The notes under the pieces: model-generated | Told to the model about the DNA's origin: nothing | What the model saw: only the letters and a program-made list of their open reading frames with translations | Database searches by the model: none | Source: Paenibacillus sacheonensis | Lineage (GTDB): Bacteria > Bacillota > Bacilli > Paenibacillales > Paenibacillaceae | Direction: 5' to 3' | Assembly: GCF_009909195.1 (NCBI RefSeq) | Contig: NZ_JAAAMU010000010.1 | Coordinates: forward strand, 62,001-126,000 | Length of the DNA stretch: 64,000 nt | Part shown: piece after piece, positions 1-7,832 of the stretch | Numbering within the stretch: position 1 is the first letter of the stretch | How the letters are laid out: the number at the start of each line of letters is the position of its first letter | Program-made: the position numbers and the translations under genes

Positions 1-39
1 CACTGTGGTAAATTAGGGTAATCAAGGTGTGATTTTTTT

Positions 40-68
40 TGAAACGCATTCGGACCGCCAGCCGTATT
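40..68 (+). promoter_or_regulatory. sigma-W-like (ECF) promoter of the pspA operon
   Basis: TGAAAC at 40-45 and CGTATT at 63-68 are separated by 17 bases. This matches the Bacillus sigma-W consensus (TGAAAC, 16-17 bases, CGTA). It lies about 50 bases upstream of pspA, and pspA of B. subtilis is a known sigma-W target. The match is seen directly; activity is inferred. Confidence 0.75.
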
Positions 69-117
69 AGGTAGCATGAACGCTGAGAACAGCACAATAT
101 CGAGGAGGAAATGAAAC

Positions 118-789
118 ATGTCTGTATTCAAAAGACTTCGTGACCTGACGTTATCGAACGTATACGCAATGATCGAGAAAGCCGAAGATCCGATCAAACT
201 GACGGACCAATATATCCGCGACATGCATGAGGATTTGGAGGATGCCGAGAAAGCGGTAGCCGCGCAAATCGCGATCGAGAAGCGGTTCAAGCAGCTGTAC
301 GAAGAACAAGAAGCGCTCGTGCAGAAGCGCAACGAACAGGCGCATACCGCCGCTTCCATTCAGAACATGGATCTGGCGAGACGCGCGCTTGAAGAAAAGA
401 AAGCGGCCGAGCAGAAGCGCGACGAGTATAAAACAAGCTATGATTCCAATAAAGCGTCCGCGGACAATCTCCGCGCGAAGCTGAGCGAGATGCGCGATCA
501 GCTTACGGAAATGAAGAATAAGCGCGAAACGCTGGTAGCCCGTTACAAGGCGGCCAAGGCGCAGGCGGACATCAATAAATCGATGGCCGGTTTCGGATCC
601 AACACCGCGGCTTCCGGCATGAAACGGATGGAAGAGAAGATGCTGCAAGCTGAAGCGCAGGCCGAAGCGAGCAACGAAATGAACAGCAAAGCCAAGTCGC
701 TCGACGACGAGTTCGAATCGCTCGGCACGAACAAAGCGGTGGACGACGAGTTGGCGGCCCTGATGAAACAATACGAGAAAAAAGAGTAG
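118..789 (+). CDS. pspA: PspA/IM30 family phage-shock protein
   Basis: This is a 223-residue PspA/IM30 protein of the usual length. The N-terminus (MSVFKRLRDLTLSNVYAMIE, then EDPIKLTDQYIRDM) is the family's amphipathic membrane-binding start, and almost all the rest is charged alpha-helical coiled coil rich in Ala, Glu, Lys and Arg. PspA proteins polymerise on the inner face of the cytoplasmic membrane and stabilise it under stress. A GAGGAGGAAA ribosome-binding site sits just before the ATG. The gene has a sigma-W-like promoter and leads an operon of DUF350, DUF4178 and DUF4247 genes, a known PspA-associated set. A long hairpin at 841-905 may partly separate it from the downstream genes. Confidence 0.95.
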   Translation: MSVFKRLRDLTLSNVYAMIEKAEDPIKLTDQYIRDMHEDLEDAEKAVAAQIAIEKRFKQLYEEQEALVQKRNEQAHTAASIQNMDLARRALEEKKAAEQKRDEYKTSYDSNKASADNLRAKLSEMRDQLTEMKNKRETLVARYKAAKAQADINKSMAGFGSNTAASGMKRMEEKMLQAEAQAEASNEMNSKAKSLDDEFESLGTNKAVDDELAALMKQYEKKE

Positions 790-840
790 GCTTGCGGTAA
801 TTCTGCTTCATAAGAAGTTAGCTGCTAGCCAGTTGGAAAG

Positions 841-905
841 AACGTCTGCCGGCATGGATCGCAAAGCAAAGCACGCTGCTTTCCATCCGCCAAGGACGTT
901 TTTTC
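841..905 (+). terminator. probable terminator or attenuator after pspA
   Basis: AACGTC at 841-846 pairs with GACGTT at 895-900. The interior has further imperfect pairing (GGAT...GCAAAGCA with TGCTTT..ATCC), and T-rich sequence follows at 899-907. The stem is long and imperfect, so read-through into the repeats and the DUF350 gene is possible. Confidence 0.55.
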
Positions 906-914
906 TTTGCTAAC

Positions 915-1072
915 GCAGATTGGTTTCCGTTTGAAGCCAAAGCTTCGAATGGAGCATGCTGCGACGAGGCAGATTGGTTTCCGTTCGAAGCCAAAGCTTC
1001 GAATGGAGCACGCTGCGACAACGCAGATTGGTTTCCGTTCGAAGGCAAAGCCTCGAATGGAGCATGATGCTT
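915..1072. repeat. three tandem 54-bp hairpin repeats
   Basis: Three copies start at 915, 969 and 1023 with an exact period of 54 bp, each beginning GCAGATTGGTTTCCGTT. Each contains an inverted repeat. Copy 2 has TTCGAAGC, loop CAAA, GCTTCGAA, extended outwards by TCC/GGA. Copy 1 keeps the stem with a T-G wobble. Copy 3 changes both arms and keeps a hairpin with one bulged A. The copies lie between pspA and the DUF350 gene. The 54-base period (18 codons) leaves a minus-strand frame open, but no ribosome-binding site supports a gene there. Confidence 0.85.
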
Positions 1073-1113
1073 AAGGGCGATTGGTAAATTAGTCAATGGA
1101 GGTTTCAGGACGA

Positions 1114-1518
1114 ATGAATTTGGATGAGATGCTCGGCATTCTCGTATGGACCGGTGCGGGCGCGGTACTGCTGATCGTACTGATGGCGATCGATTCGTTA
1201 TTTACCCGGTATAAGGATTTGGAAGAAATCAAGAAAGGCAACGTGGCGGTGACGACGCGCTTTATCATGAAGCTGCTGGCTCAGGCTTATATCCTGTCCC
1301 GGTCTATCGCGACGTCGGACGATCTGTGGGAAGCGCTGGTCGTCTCGGCCATCTCGTTCGTCATTCTTCTTTTGATCGAAAGTCTCGTCGAATTCGCGCT
1401 TCGTGCCATGGCCGGACTGGATTTGGCCGAGGGGACGAAGCAAAATCAGATCGCGACCGCCTTGTTCACGGGCTCGCTGCACGTGGCCGGAGCGCTAATC
1501 ATCGGATCTTGCCTGTAA
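1114..1518 (+). CDS. DUF350 family membrane protein
   Basis: This is a 134-residue integral membrane protein with about four hydrophobic segments (near residues 8-26, 48-66, 72-95 and 115-133), matching the DUF350 family in size and layout. Its biochemical role is unknown; the family often sits beside pspA, DUF4178 and DUF4247 genes in envelope-stress operons. The start at 1114 is preferred because GGAGG at 1098-1102 is upstream of it, whereas an ATG at 1096 overlaps that site. It is followed 25 bases later by the DUF4178 gene, so the two are probably cotranscribed. Confidence 0.85.
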   Translation: MNLDEMLGILVWTGAGAVLLIVLMAIDSLFTRYKDLEEIKKGNVAVTTRFIMKLLAQAYILSRSIATSDDLWEALVVSAISFVILLLIESLVEFALRAMAGLDLAEGTKQNQIATALFTGSLHVAGALIIGSCL

Positions 1519-1543
1519 ACTAGAAGCGTAAGGAGCAAACGTC

Positions 1544-2050
1544 ATGGGAATATTCTCACGCATTAAAAACATCGTCGCGAAGCCCGAGCCCGCCAAGGTG
1601 GAGAAGAGCATGCTGACGATCGGGCCTGGCGACGTATGCGAGGTCTCGCTCGTTACGTATCAGGTCGTCGGCAGAGTGCAGAATCGGCAGCGCAATCTCG
1701 TCGTGCTGACGCTGCAGGATGGCTCGGCCATTCGCTATCTGACGATTGAAGAACGCGAACGCACGGTTTACGCGATGTACGAACCGATCGACGGACGTCT
1801 GGATTCCATCGAGGAAGTGCCGACGGAGCTCGAGCTGGACGATCGGGTCTATCATATGGAAGAGCAGTACGCCGGATTCGTCGTCGCGGCCGGCAAAACG
1901 CCGTTCGTGCAGGCCGGAGAGCAATACGTCTGGCAGTATCAATCGGATGACCAGAAGCTGCTTCGAATCGAATGGCAGGACGGGCGGTTTATGCTGTACG
2001 AAGGGGAAGACGTGCTGCCCGCCGATGTCCGCGTTCTCCGCGGCAGCTAG
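1544..2050 (+). CDS. DUF4178 domain protein
   Basis: This is a 168-residue soluble protein with no signal peptide or membrane segment. After a short basic N-terminus (MGIFSRIKNIVAKPEP) it is beta-rich, with motifs such as MLTIGPGDVCEVSLVTYQVV and DRVYHMEEQYAGFVVAAG typical of DUF4178. The function is unknown; the family occurs in operons with PspA, DUF350 and DUF4247. AAGGAG lies upstream of the start. The DUF4247 lipoprotein gene follows after 15 bases. Confidence 0.85.
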   Translation: MGIFSRIKNIVAKPEPAKVEKSMLTIGPGDVCEVSLVTYQVVGRVQNRQRNLVVLTLQDGSAIRYLTIEERERTVYAMYEPIDGRLDSIEEVPTELELDDRVYHMEEQYAGFVVAAGKTPFVQAGEQYVWQYQSDDQKLLRIEWQDGRFMLYEGEDVLPADVRVLRGS

Positions 2051-2065
2051 GAGGGAAGGACAACG

Positions 2066-2803
2066 ATGCGAAGCAAGAGCTCTTATGTGCTTAAATTACT
2101 GCTCGTCTTCACGCTCGTCTTTCCGCTTCTGGCCGCTTGCGGCATCAATAAGAAGATCGAAGAGAACTATCCGCTTGAATCGGTAAACGGAAGCGGAGCG
2201 AGCACGTCTTACGTGTACCGCGCGGCAGGCGTCAGCGTGCCGGAGGTCGCCAAGGCGCTCACGGACGAATCCAAGCCGCAGCAGGCATCCCCGGAGAAGA
2301 AGGATCACATGTTCCTCGTCTATTCCGACCGGGTTATCCATCTGCAGCAGGATACGGCCAAGCCGGAAGATACGCTGATCGAGGTCGATTCGAAGGAGTA
2401 CGTCCGCGATAATTACAGCTCCAGCTTTCTGCAGGGCTATTTGGTGGCAAGCGTCATAGGGAGTCTGTTCGATAATGGCCGGTACGGCCATGGAACCTAT
2501 CGCGGCTACGATGACCGCGGGACGTACAAGCCGGCCGGCGGCACCTACCGGGCGCCGTCAACGCAGGAGAAGAAAGCCATTCCTCCGATGACGGTCACGC
2601 GAACCGGCTCGATCTTCAAACGGTCGAAGAATACGGATTCGTCCACGAAGCCGGGTTCCGGCGGCGTACTCGGGAATCCTTCGAAGGGCAAGATTACGCG
2701 GGATACCGACAGCGGCAAGAAATCGGGCGGCTGGCTGACGCCGCGCAAATCGTCGAAGCCGAAGACGAGAGTCGGGTTTGGCAGGGTATCCAGGCGACGA
2801 TGA
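2066..2803 (+). CDS. DUF4247 family lipoprotein
   Basis: This is a 245-residue predicted lipoprotein. A basic N-terminus and hydrophobic stretch end in a lipobox, LLAAC, with the lipidated cysteine at residue 25. The mature domain (to about residue 130) matches DUF4247 proteins of PspA-linked operons. The C-terminal 100 residues are Gly-, Lys-, Arg- and Ser-rich low-complexity sequence, probably disordered and likely to contact the cell wall or membrane surface. GGAGGGAAGG lies upstream of the ATG. It is the last gene of the pspA-DUF350-DUF4178-DUF4247 run and is closed by the terminator at 2859-2898. The molecular function is unknown. Confidence 0.85.
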   Translation: MRSKSSYVLKLLLVFTLVFPLLAACGINKKIEENYPLESVNGSGASTSYVYRAAGVSVPEVAKALTDESKPQQASPEKKDHMFLVYSDRVIHLQQDTAKPEDTLIEVDSKEYVRDNYSSSFLQGYLVASVIGSLFDNGRYGHGTYRGYDDRGTYKPAGGTYRAPSTQEKKAIPPMTVTRTGSIFKRSKNTDSSTKPGSGGVLGNPSKGKITRDTDSGKKSGGWLTPRKSSKPKTRVGFGRVSRRR

Positions 2804-2852
2804 GGCTGAGTTTGAATGGTACGGTAACAGGAATGGAACCGAGGCGTAGTAG

Positions 2853-2898
2853 AAAAAAGCACGGCGGCAGACCACAGGTCTCTCGGCCGTGCTTTTTT
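2853..2898. terminator. rho-independent terminator of the pspA operon
   Basis: GCACGGC (2859-2865) pairs with GCCGTGC (2886-2892) and is followed by six T's (2893-2898). Six A's precede the stem, so it could act in both directions. Confidence 0.85.
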
Positions 2899-2899
2899 G

Positions 2900-3338
2900 C
2901 TGCCCTTTCGACTTTCGGTGGTATCGGTGTGCATCGCGTAATCTGCATCGGAATTCTGTAACGAATTTGTGCAGCGAACTTCTATCACGAGTTTCTGAAA
3001 CGAACCTCTGTAGAAGTCATACGCATCTTGATTCTGCCGGACGAACAACCTCGGTATTTTAGCCGTCGCGAAGAAGCGCAGCTCCAGCGTCTCCTGTCCT
3101 TCAGCGGCAAGCGTACCGTCGATTGCATGACAATAGAAGAAGAACGTGATAATTGGTGCACGTTCGCTGCTTGAATTATTCGAAATATTTGCCTAATACG
3201 CCGATGAGTCGCATTTATTCAATCAATCGACGCGAGCGAGCCCAAGTTCGCTCTTTTAGCGTGCAGCCGCTTTGAGGTATGATGAGGAGGTCATGATTTC
3301 GACTTGTACATAGGGGTACATAGGGAAGGAGCTTGAAC
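2900..3338. other. intergenic stretch, possible lplT promoter
   Basis: No supported gene is present; the frames here overlap in several registers and lack ribosome-binding sites. A weak sigma-A-like pair, TTTAGC (3255-3260) and TATGAT (3278-3283) with 17 bases between, lies about 55 bases before lplT. Confidence 0.35.
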
Positions 3339-4556
3339 ATGAAACGTTGGTTATCTCCGCTGAATACGGTCGTGTTGACGCAGTTTCTGAGCGCATTCGC
3401 GGATAATTTGAATTTTTTCCTGATCGTCGGCATGGTGAAACGGCAAGGCGTGGACAATCCGGATATCGCGGTCAATTATATTCAGATCGCCTTTCTGGCC
3501 GCGTACGTCGTGCTGGCGCCGATCGTCGGCGCGTTCGCGGACAAGAAAGCGAAGTCGAACGTCCTGCTGCTCGGCAATGTCCTGAAGGCAGTCGGCATTG
3601 CGCTCCTGCTGTTCGGACTGCCGCCGGCGCTTTGCTTCATATTCGTGGGTATCGGCGCGGTCGTCTATTCGCCGGGCAAATACGGCATTCTGACGGAGCT
3701 GACGAACACGGAGGACGAACTGCTTCGCGCAAATGCGAAAGTGGAGGGCTCGACGATATTGGCGATTCTGCTCGGTACCGTCGCGGGCGGCTTTCTGGCG
3801 CAAAATTCCGATCTGCCGGCCGTGTTGACCTGCCTTGGCGTCTACCTGCTGTCGTTGTTCATGTCTCTCCTCATTCCGGCCAGGGCGGGTAACGCCAACC
3901 TGCGTTACGGGAGGGAAGCGATGCAGTTCCTGCGCGATTTCGGGACGATGTTCCGGAATCCGCGCGCAAGATTCTCGCTCATCGGCACCGGTTCCTTCTG
4001 GCTGACCGCCGCGGTGCTTCGCATTGCGCTGATCGCTTGGCTTCCGCTCAACCTCGGCATTACGGATACGGACCAACAGTCCATGATGATCGGCATTACG
4101 GCGATCGGCGTCGTCTTCAGCGCGTTTTTGACGCCGAAGCTGGTGCCTGCCGGTAAGCTGCACCGGGCATTCTTCTACGGATTGTTCATGGTCGCCTCTG
4201 TGATGCTGGCCACCGTTACGTACGAGCTGTGGCTGACGATCATCCTGCTGTTCTTGATCGGCATCTTCGGCGGCATCTTCGTCATTCCGTTGAACACGAT
4301 GCTTCAGGAGGAAGGGAAGTCGACGATCGGTTCGGGCAAGACGATCGCCGTTCAAAATTTCAGCGAGAACATTCTCACGGTATCCGGTCTGACCATTTAT
4401 CTGACGCTCAGCCAAATGGACGTCTCCGTGAACGGCTCCGTAATCGGAATCGGGCTCGTGCTGCTGCTGTTTATTCTGTTTCTGGCGACGCAGCTGCCGG
4501 GCATTACGGGGGCAGGCCGGCGCAAGCGCAATGCCGGACGCAAGCAGGCTTCCTAG
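3339..4556 (+). CDS. lplT: LplT-like lysophospholipid transporter (MFS)
   Basis: This is a 405-residue major-facilitator protein with about 12 hydrophobic segments. The N-terminal sequence (LNTVVLTQFLSAFADNLNFF) and the motif GAVVYSPGKYGILTELT are characteristic of LplT, which moves lysophospholipids across the inner membrane for re-acylation. The usual acyltransferase/acyl-ACP synthetase partner gene is not adjacent, so the substrate is inferred from the family. ATG 3339 is chosen because AAGGA at 3326-3330 is 8 bases away; a TTG lies 6 bases earlier. The position next to an envelope-stress operon is consistent with membrane maintenance. Confidence 0.85.
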   Translation: MKRWLSPLNTVVLTQFLSAFADNLNFFLIVGMVKRQGVDNPDIAVNYIQIAFLAAYVVLAPIVGAFADKKAKSNVLLLGNVLKAVGIALLLFGLPPALCFIFVGIGAVVYSPGKYGILTELTNTEDELLRANAKVEGSTILAILLGTVAGGFLAQNSDLPAVLTCLGVYLLSLFMSLLIPARAGNANLRYGREAMQFLRDFGTMFRNPRARFSLIGTGSFWLTAAVLRIALIAWLPLNLGITDTDQQSMMIGITAIGVVFSAFLTPKLVPAGKLHRAFFYGLFMVASVMLATVTYELWLTIILLFLIGIFGGIFVIPLNTMLQEEGKSTIGSGKTIAVQNFSENILTVSGLTIYLTLSQMDVSVNGSVIGIGLVLLLFILFLATQLPGITGAGRRKRNAGRKQAS

Positions 4557-4764
4557 CGATACGACACATATTATAGAAGAAACGCGTTTGCGGGCATGTC
4601 CGGAGATGGGAAAAAAGCGGAAAAATCCTTGTCAAAAGGAGGGGATACGCGAAGACGGAGCAAGCTTTTACCTGGACTTTGAGACTGCGGGGCGACCCAC
4701 ATCTAACGTTTTTGTAAACATATGATAAAATTTCATTAAAACTTCTACTAAAATCTTATAAAAT

Positions 4765-4813
4765 AGCCTCTCGTTTTGTCGCGGTTGCGGCACTAGGAGA
4801 GGCTGTTTTTTTT
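4765..4813 (+). terminator. rho-independent terminator downstream of lplT
   Basis: AGCCTCTC (4765-4772) pairs with GAGAGGCT (4797-4804) and is followed by eight T's (4806-4813). The 208 bases between the lplT stop and this stem hold no supported gene. Confidence 0.85.
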
Positions 4814-4902
4814 GGACTTACAGGAATTAAAGCGTAGTGGAAGGTTCAAACCGGTACGAGCACGGGTAAATGGTAGCCGAATCTCAAAGGAGGGCAATCA
4901 TC

Positions 4903-5448
4903 ATGATCGTCGACGCGCTCAGAAAGTTGAAAGGGTTGATCAGATTCGGAAAAGGCGGCCACTCGCTGCGGGATCTTCCTTGGATAAAAGGGAAGCTCTA
5001 CGTGAACCAAGCGGGGAGGATTCGAATGGGAAAACGGGTACGGTTCGTTGGCCGGCCATGGGCAACGCAGCTTACCGTGGATAAAGGCGCGTTATTGGAA
5101 ATCGGCGACCGAACGTTCATTAACGCGGGGGTGGGTATCGCGGTTCGCCAGAGCGTAACCATCGGAGACAATGTCAAAATCGGCCCTCGCACGAGCATTC
5201 TGGATAGTACATATCATCAATTGGATGCGAGCGATAGTCCCGGCGCCAGCAAGCCGATCGTCATTCGCAACAACGTATGGATCGGTACGAGGTGCACGAT
5301 TCTGCCGGGCGTGACCATCGGCGAGAATTCCGTCGTCGCCGCGGGCAGCATCGTGAACAAAGACGTGCCCCGAAACGTGCTCGTCGCCGGAACGCCGGCA
5401 CGAGTCATCCGGGAGCTCGATATTCCGGCGGGATGGATCAGGCAGTAG
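4903..5448 (+). CDS. hexapeptide-repeat (left-handed beta-helix) acyltransferase
   Basis: This is a 181-residue protein of the LbetaH/WcaF-CysE O-acetyltransferase type. Hexapeptide repeats run from about residue 60 to 165 (TLEIGDRTFINAG-like units, VTIGDNVKIGPRTSI, NNVWIGTRCTILPGVTIG, NSVVAAGSIV), ending in the typical ....AGTPARVIRE tail. The conserved catalytic His is probably in STYHQLD. Such enzymes transfer acetyl groups from acetyl-CoA to sugars. An ATG at 4870 exists, but AAAGGAGGG at 4886-4894 places the start at 4903. It stands alone between two terminators. It resembles the acyltransferase inside the EPS locus at 18230 and may serve the same polymer, which is an inference. Confidence 0.8.
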   Translation: MIVDALRKLKGLIRFGKGGHSLRDLPWIKGKLYVNQAGRIRMGKRVRFVGRPWATQLTVDKGALLEIGDRTFINAGVGIAVRQSVTIGDNVKIGPRTSILDSTYHQLDASDSPGASKPIVIRNNVWIGTRCTILPGVTIGENSVVAAGSIVNKDVPRNVLVAGTPARVIRELDIPAGWIRQ

Positions 5449-5471
5449 AAGACTTCGGATTCAGAAGAAAA

Positions 5472-5512
5472 GGCCGGCTCTCGTATGCGCGAGATCCGGC
5501 GTTTTTTCTCTC
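5472..5512 (+). terminator. terminator after the acyltransferase gene
   Basis: GCCGG-TCTCG pairs with CGAGA-CCGGC around a short loop and is followed by GTTTTTT at about 5501-5507. Confidence 0.8.
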
Positions 5513-6187
5513 ATAAATCTCATTGTACCCCCTAGTTGTTGCGCAAAAGGACCATAGAAGATACCGCATTCTGAGTATTAGGTGGTTGTTTCAGTAAGAT
5601 GTGGTAAAAATTTGAATTACAATATAAGGTTCTAATGGTTACTGTATCCAATATTTGTGTCCAAATTGTGTACGGAACAAATTTCCGCCACCGGCTGCGC
5701 CCGGTCGACTCCTCTGCATACGCCCATGAAATCGGGATTCCGCATGGGTAATGAGGCCTGCGGTCCGACACAGTCCGTAGCGGCGAAAAAAGGAATTAAT
5801 GAAATCGGTTTCAATTATTACAATTTTCTTTCACAGTCAGCGCTCCGGCAATTTCTCGCTTCAGCTCCGCGTAAGCTTTAATCGCATGCAAAAAAGAGAT
5901 CAATCGACAAAGTTCATTCATGGTAATTGAGTCTAAGGTCACTGTTCATTGATGGATGTTCGGTGAATAAATTCGGTACTCCTGTAGTATGTCCATGTTA
6001 ATTTCAACAAGGTATGTTGAGAATGTAACGCGTTGTCCGAATTTGAGGATATATGACGAGAACATTAGGGTTCTCTCATACTTCCCAAACGAGCTGCTGG
6101 TCGTTTCGGAGAGGGCATGGTCACTGGCGTGCTGATTTTACAACCGAATTCTGTGTTGAATAAACGGCAAGAAAGGTGATGATCACG
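5513..6187. other. long intergenic region with structured leader before the kinase gene
   Basis: I see no convincing gene. The sequence is A+T-rich except for a G+C-rich island at about 5688-5795 that may be a decayed remnant of a gene. Nearer the kinase gene are GAGAAC/GTTCTC (6058-6075) and a longer stem, CTCTC with AAACGA and TCGTTT with GAGAG (about 6072-6115). These suggest a folded 5' leader. They match no riboswitch class I know. Confidence 0.4.
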
Positions 6188-6886
6188 ATGGCAATTCAGA
6201 TCGAATTAAAACGGCTTCTTATCGAGGAGCGCAACCGGATCGCCGAAGAGCTTCACGATCGCGTTTCCCAGCATTTGTTCGGCATCATTTATGCGATTCA
6301 CTCCATGTCAAACGGTTGGAAAGATATGACGGACCAGCAAAAGCTTGAGCAGCTGAAGGAAATCCAGGGAGCGGCCTCGACAGCTTCCGGCGAGCTGCGC
6401 GCCACGATTAACTGTCTTAGCACGTCCAAGAACGGCAATGGCACCTGGATCGGGATCGTCGAATCGCAATTGGCCAACCAGGCCAAGCTCAATGGCGTCC
6501 AAATCGTTTTCCATGCCCCGAAGTCCGGCGGCCTCCTATCCATCAACCACCAGAAAGCATTGTATCGCGTCATTCTGGAAGGCGTAGGCAATGCGATCCG
6601 CCATGGCGCCAGCAAATGCGTGATCGTGGATTTGACCATGAAGCAGGGCGCCGTCAAACTCTCGATCGAGGACGACGGGAGCGGCTTCGACGTCAGATCC
6701 AAACTGAATAAGACCGGACCCGGGTTCGGGTTATGTAATATGCATGCTCTTGCCGTATCCCTTGGCGGAACCTTCGAAATCGAAAGCAAGGAAGGCGTCG
6801 GAACCCGAATCCTTCTCTGGCTGCCGCTATCCGATGTGGCAAGCGCGAATGACGAACTAACAACTCAAACTACGAAAAGCGGGTGA
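6188..6886 (+). CDS. sensorless HisKA_3 histidine kinase
   Basis: This is a 232-residue cytoplasmic kinase of the NarX/DegS (HisKA_3) group. The phosphoacceptor box comes almost at once (EERNRIAEELHDRVSQHLFG, His at about 23), followed by a HATPase_c domain with EGVGNAIRHGAS (N box), DDGSGFD (G1) and GPGFGLCNM (G2). There is no N-terminal membrane or PAS-type sensor domain, so it must sense through a partner or an intracellular cue. The start at 6188 is set by AAAGG at 6172-6176; GTG 6176 and ATG 6179 are too close to it. Its stop is five bases before the response-regulator ATG, so the two form a pair. Confidence 0.88.
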   Translation: MAIQIELKRLLIEERNRIAEELHDRVSQHLFGIIYAIHSMSNGWKDMTDQQKLEQLKEIQGAASTASGELRATINCLSTSKNGNGTWIGIVESQLANQAKLNGVQIVFHAPKSGGLLSINHQKALYRVILEGVGNAIRHGASKCVIVDLTMKQGAVKLSIEDDGSGFDVRSKLNKTGPGFGLCNMHALAVSLGGTFEIESKEGVGTRILLWLPLSDVASANDELTTQTTKSG

Positions 6887-6891
6887 TAAGC

Positions 6892-7560
6892 ATGAGAGTC
6901 GTTATTGTTGACGATCATCCATTGGTCCGTAAAGGGCTCATTGCCGTACTTGCAAACGAAGAAGAAATCGAAGTTGTCGGCGTATCGGAATCGGTCGAAG
7001 ACGGGATGCAAGTCATCGAAGAGACGAAGCCCGATCTTGCGATCGTCGATATCCGGCTCGGAGAGCGAACCGGATTTGAATTGGTGGAAAGCTTTGGACA
7101 CTCGGGTTGCCGCTTCATCATGCTTACTTCGTCCGCGGCGGAATTCGATGTCCGCAGGGCCGAGGAGAGCGGCGCCGACGGGTACGTGCTCAAGGATTCG
7201 ATGCCCGAGGAGCTCCTGCTCGCGATCAAAATGGTCGACCGCGGCCGGAAATACTTCGATCAAGGGCTCATGGAAGTGCTGATCCGGAAGGAAGCGGACG
7301 ATCCGCTCGAGAAGCTCACGCCCAAGGAGAGAGAAGTATTGATCTCGCTCGGCGAAGGTTTGTCCAACGGCTCCATGGCGAAGAAGCTGATGATCAGCGA
7401 GTTTACGGTCAAGAAGCATGTCAGCCGCATCTTCCAAAAATTGAACCTGAACGACCGTACCCAGGCTGCCCTATACGCGCAGTCGCGCGGGATGGCGGCC
7501 TATTCGCCGCCGGATGATCGCGAGGAGGAGAATCTGGGCGCGACGGTTACGAAAATGTAA
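6892..7560 (+). CDS. NarL/FixJ-family response regulator
   Basis: This is a 222-residue two-domain regulator. The receiver domain has the acidic pocket VDDHP, the phosphoacceptor Asp at about residue 53 (LAIVDIRLG), a Thr/Ser in MLTSS and Lys in VLKDS. The LuxR-type helix-turn-helix spans about residues 145-205 (LTPKEREVLISLGEG, ISEFTVKKHVSRIFQKL). It is paired with the upstream sensorless kinase. It sits directly before the EPS regulatory genes (chain-length protein and BY-kinase), so EPS control is a reasonable but unproven inference. A GTG at 6883 could add three residues. Confidence 0.9.
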   Translation: MRVVIVDDHPLVRKGLIAVLANEEEIEVVGVSESVEDGMQVIEETKPDLAIVDIRLGERTGFELVESFGHSGCRFIMLTSSAAEFDVRRAEESGADGYVLKDSMPEELLLAIKMVDRGRKYFDQGLMEVLIRKEADDPLEKLTPKEREVLISLGEGLSNGSMAKKLMISEFTVKKHVSRIFQKLNLNDRTQAALYAQSRGMAAYSPPDDREEENLGATVTKM

Positions 7561-7679
7561 AAAGGGTACTCCGCTAGTGCCACGCCGGCGTACGACCGGA
7601 GTAGAAATAAAATCATCCTGGCGCGTAATAGTCTTGTAAGGCTTTGTAGCTATAGAATGAAATAGTAGCAAGAGACTTG

Positions 7680-7707
7680 TTGGATTTTGCGGAATGGAAC
7701 CTATAGG
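7680..7707 (+). promoter_or_regulatory. possible sigma-A promoter for the EPS operon
   Basis: TTGGAT (7680-7685) and TATAGG (7702-7707) are 16 bases apart and lie about 95-125 bases before the chain-length gene. The -10 is imperfect, so this is tentative. Confidence 0.3.
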
Positions 7708-7832
7708 ACGATCGGCGAAAAAAGCATAAAAGCGCTGAAACAGGCTAGAGAATTACCAACATAAGTCAGAATATTCAGAAAAATAGTTTTGTTCATGCAA
7801 CAATGAACGAAATCGGTATCGGAGGAAACAGC

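Noticed and set aside
818..1096. Minus-strand 92-residue frame with an 18-residue repeat (APFEALASNGNQSA type)
   Set aside because: It exists because the 54-bp hairpin repeat is a multiple of three. No ribosome-binding site precedes it, and it runs through the pspA terminator.
2545..3048. 167-residue minus-strand frame over the pspA-operon terminator
   Set aside because: It reads through a strong terminator hairpin and has no recognisable domain or ribosome site.
3351..4415. 354-residue minus-strand frame opposite lplT
   Set aside because: Highly charged, Arg/Gln-rich shadow of a membrane protein gene.
5632..5881. Small frames on both strands in the gap before the kinase gene
   Set aside because: No ribosome-binding sites or recognisable domains; they overlap each other.
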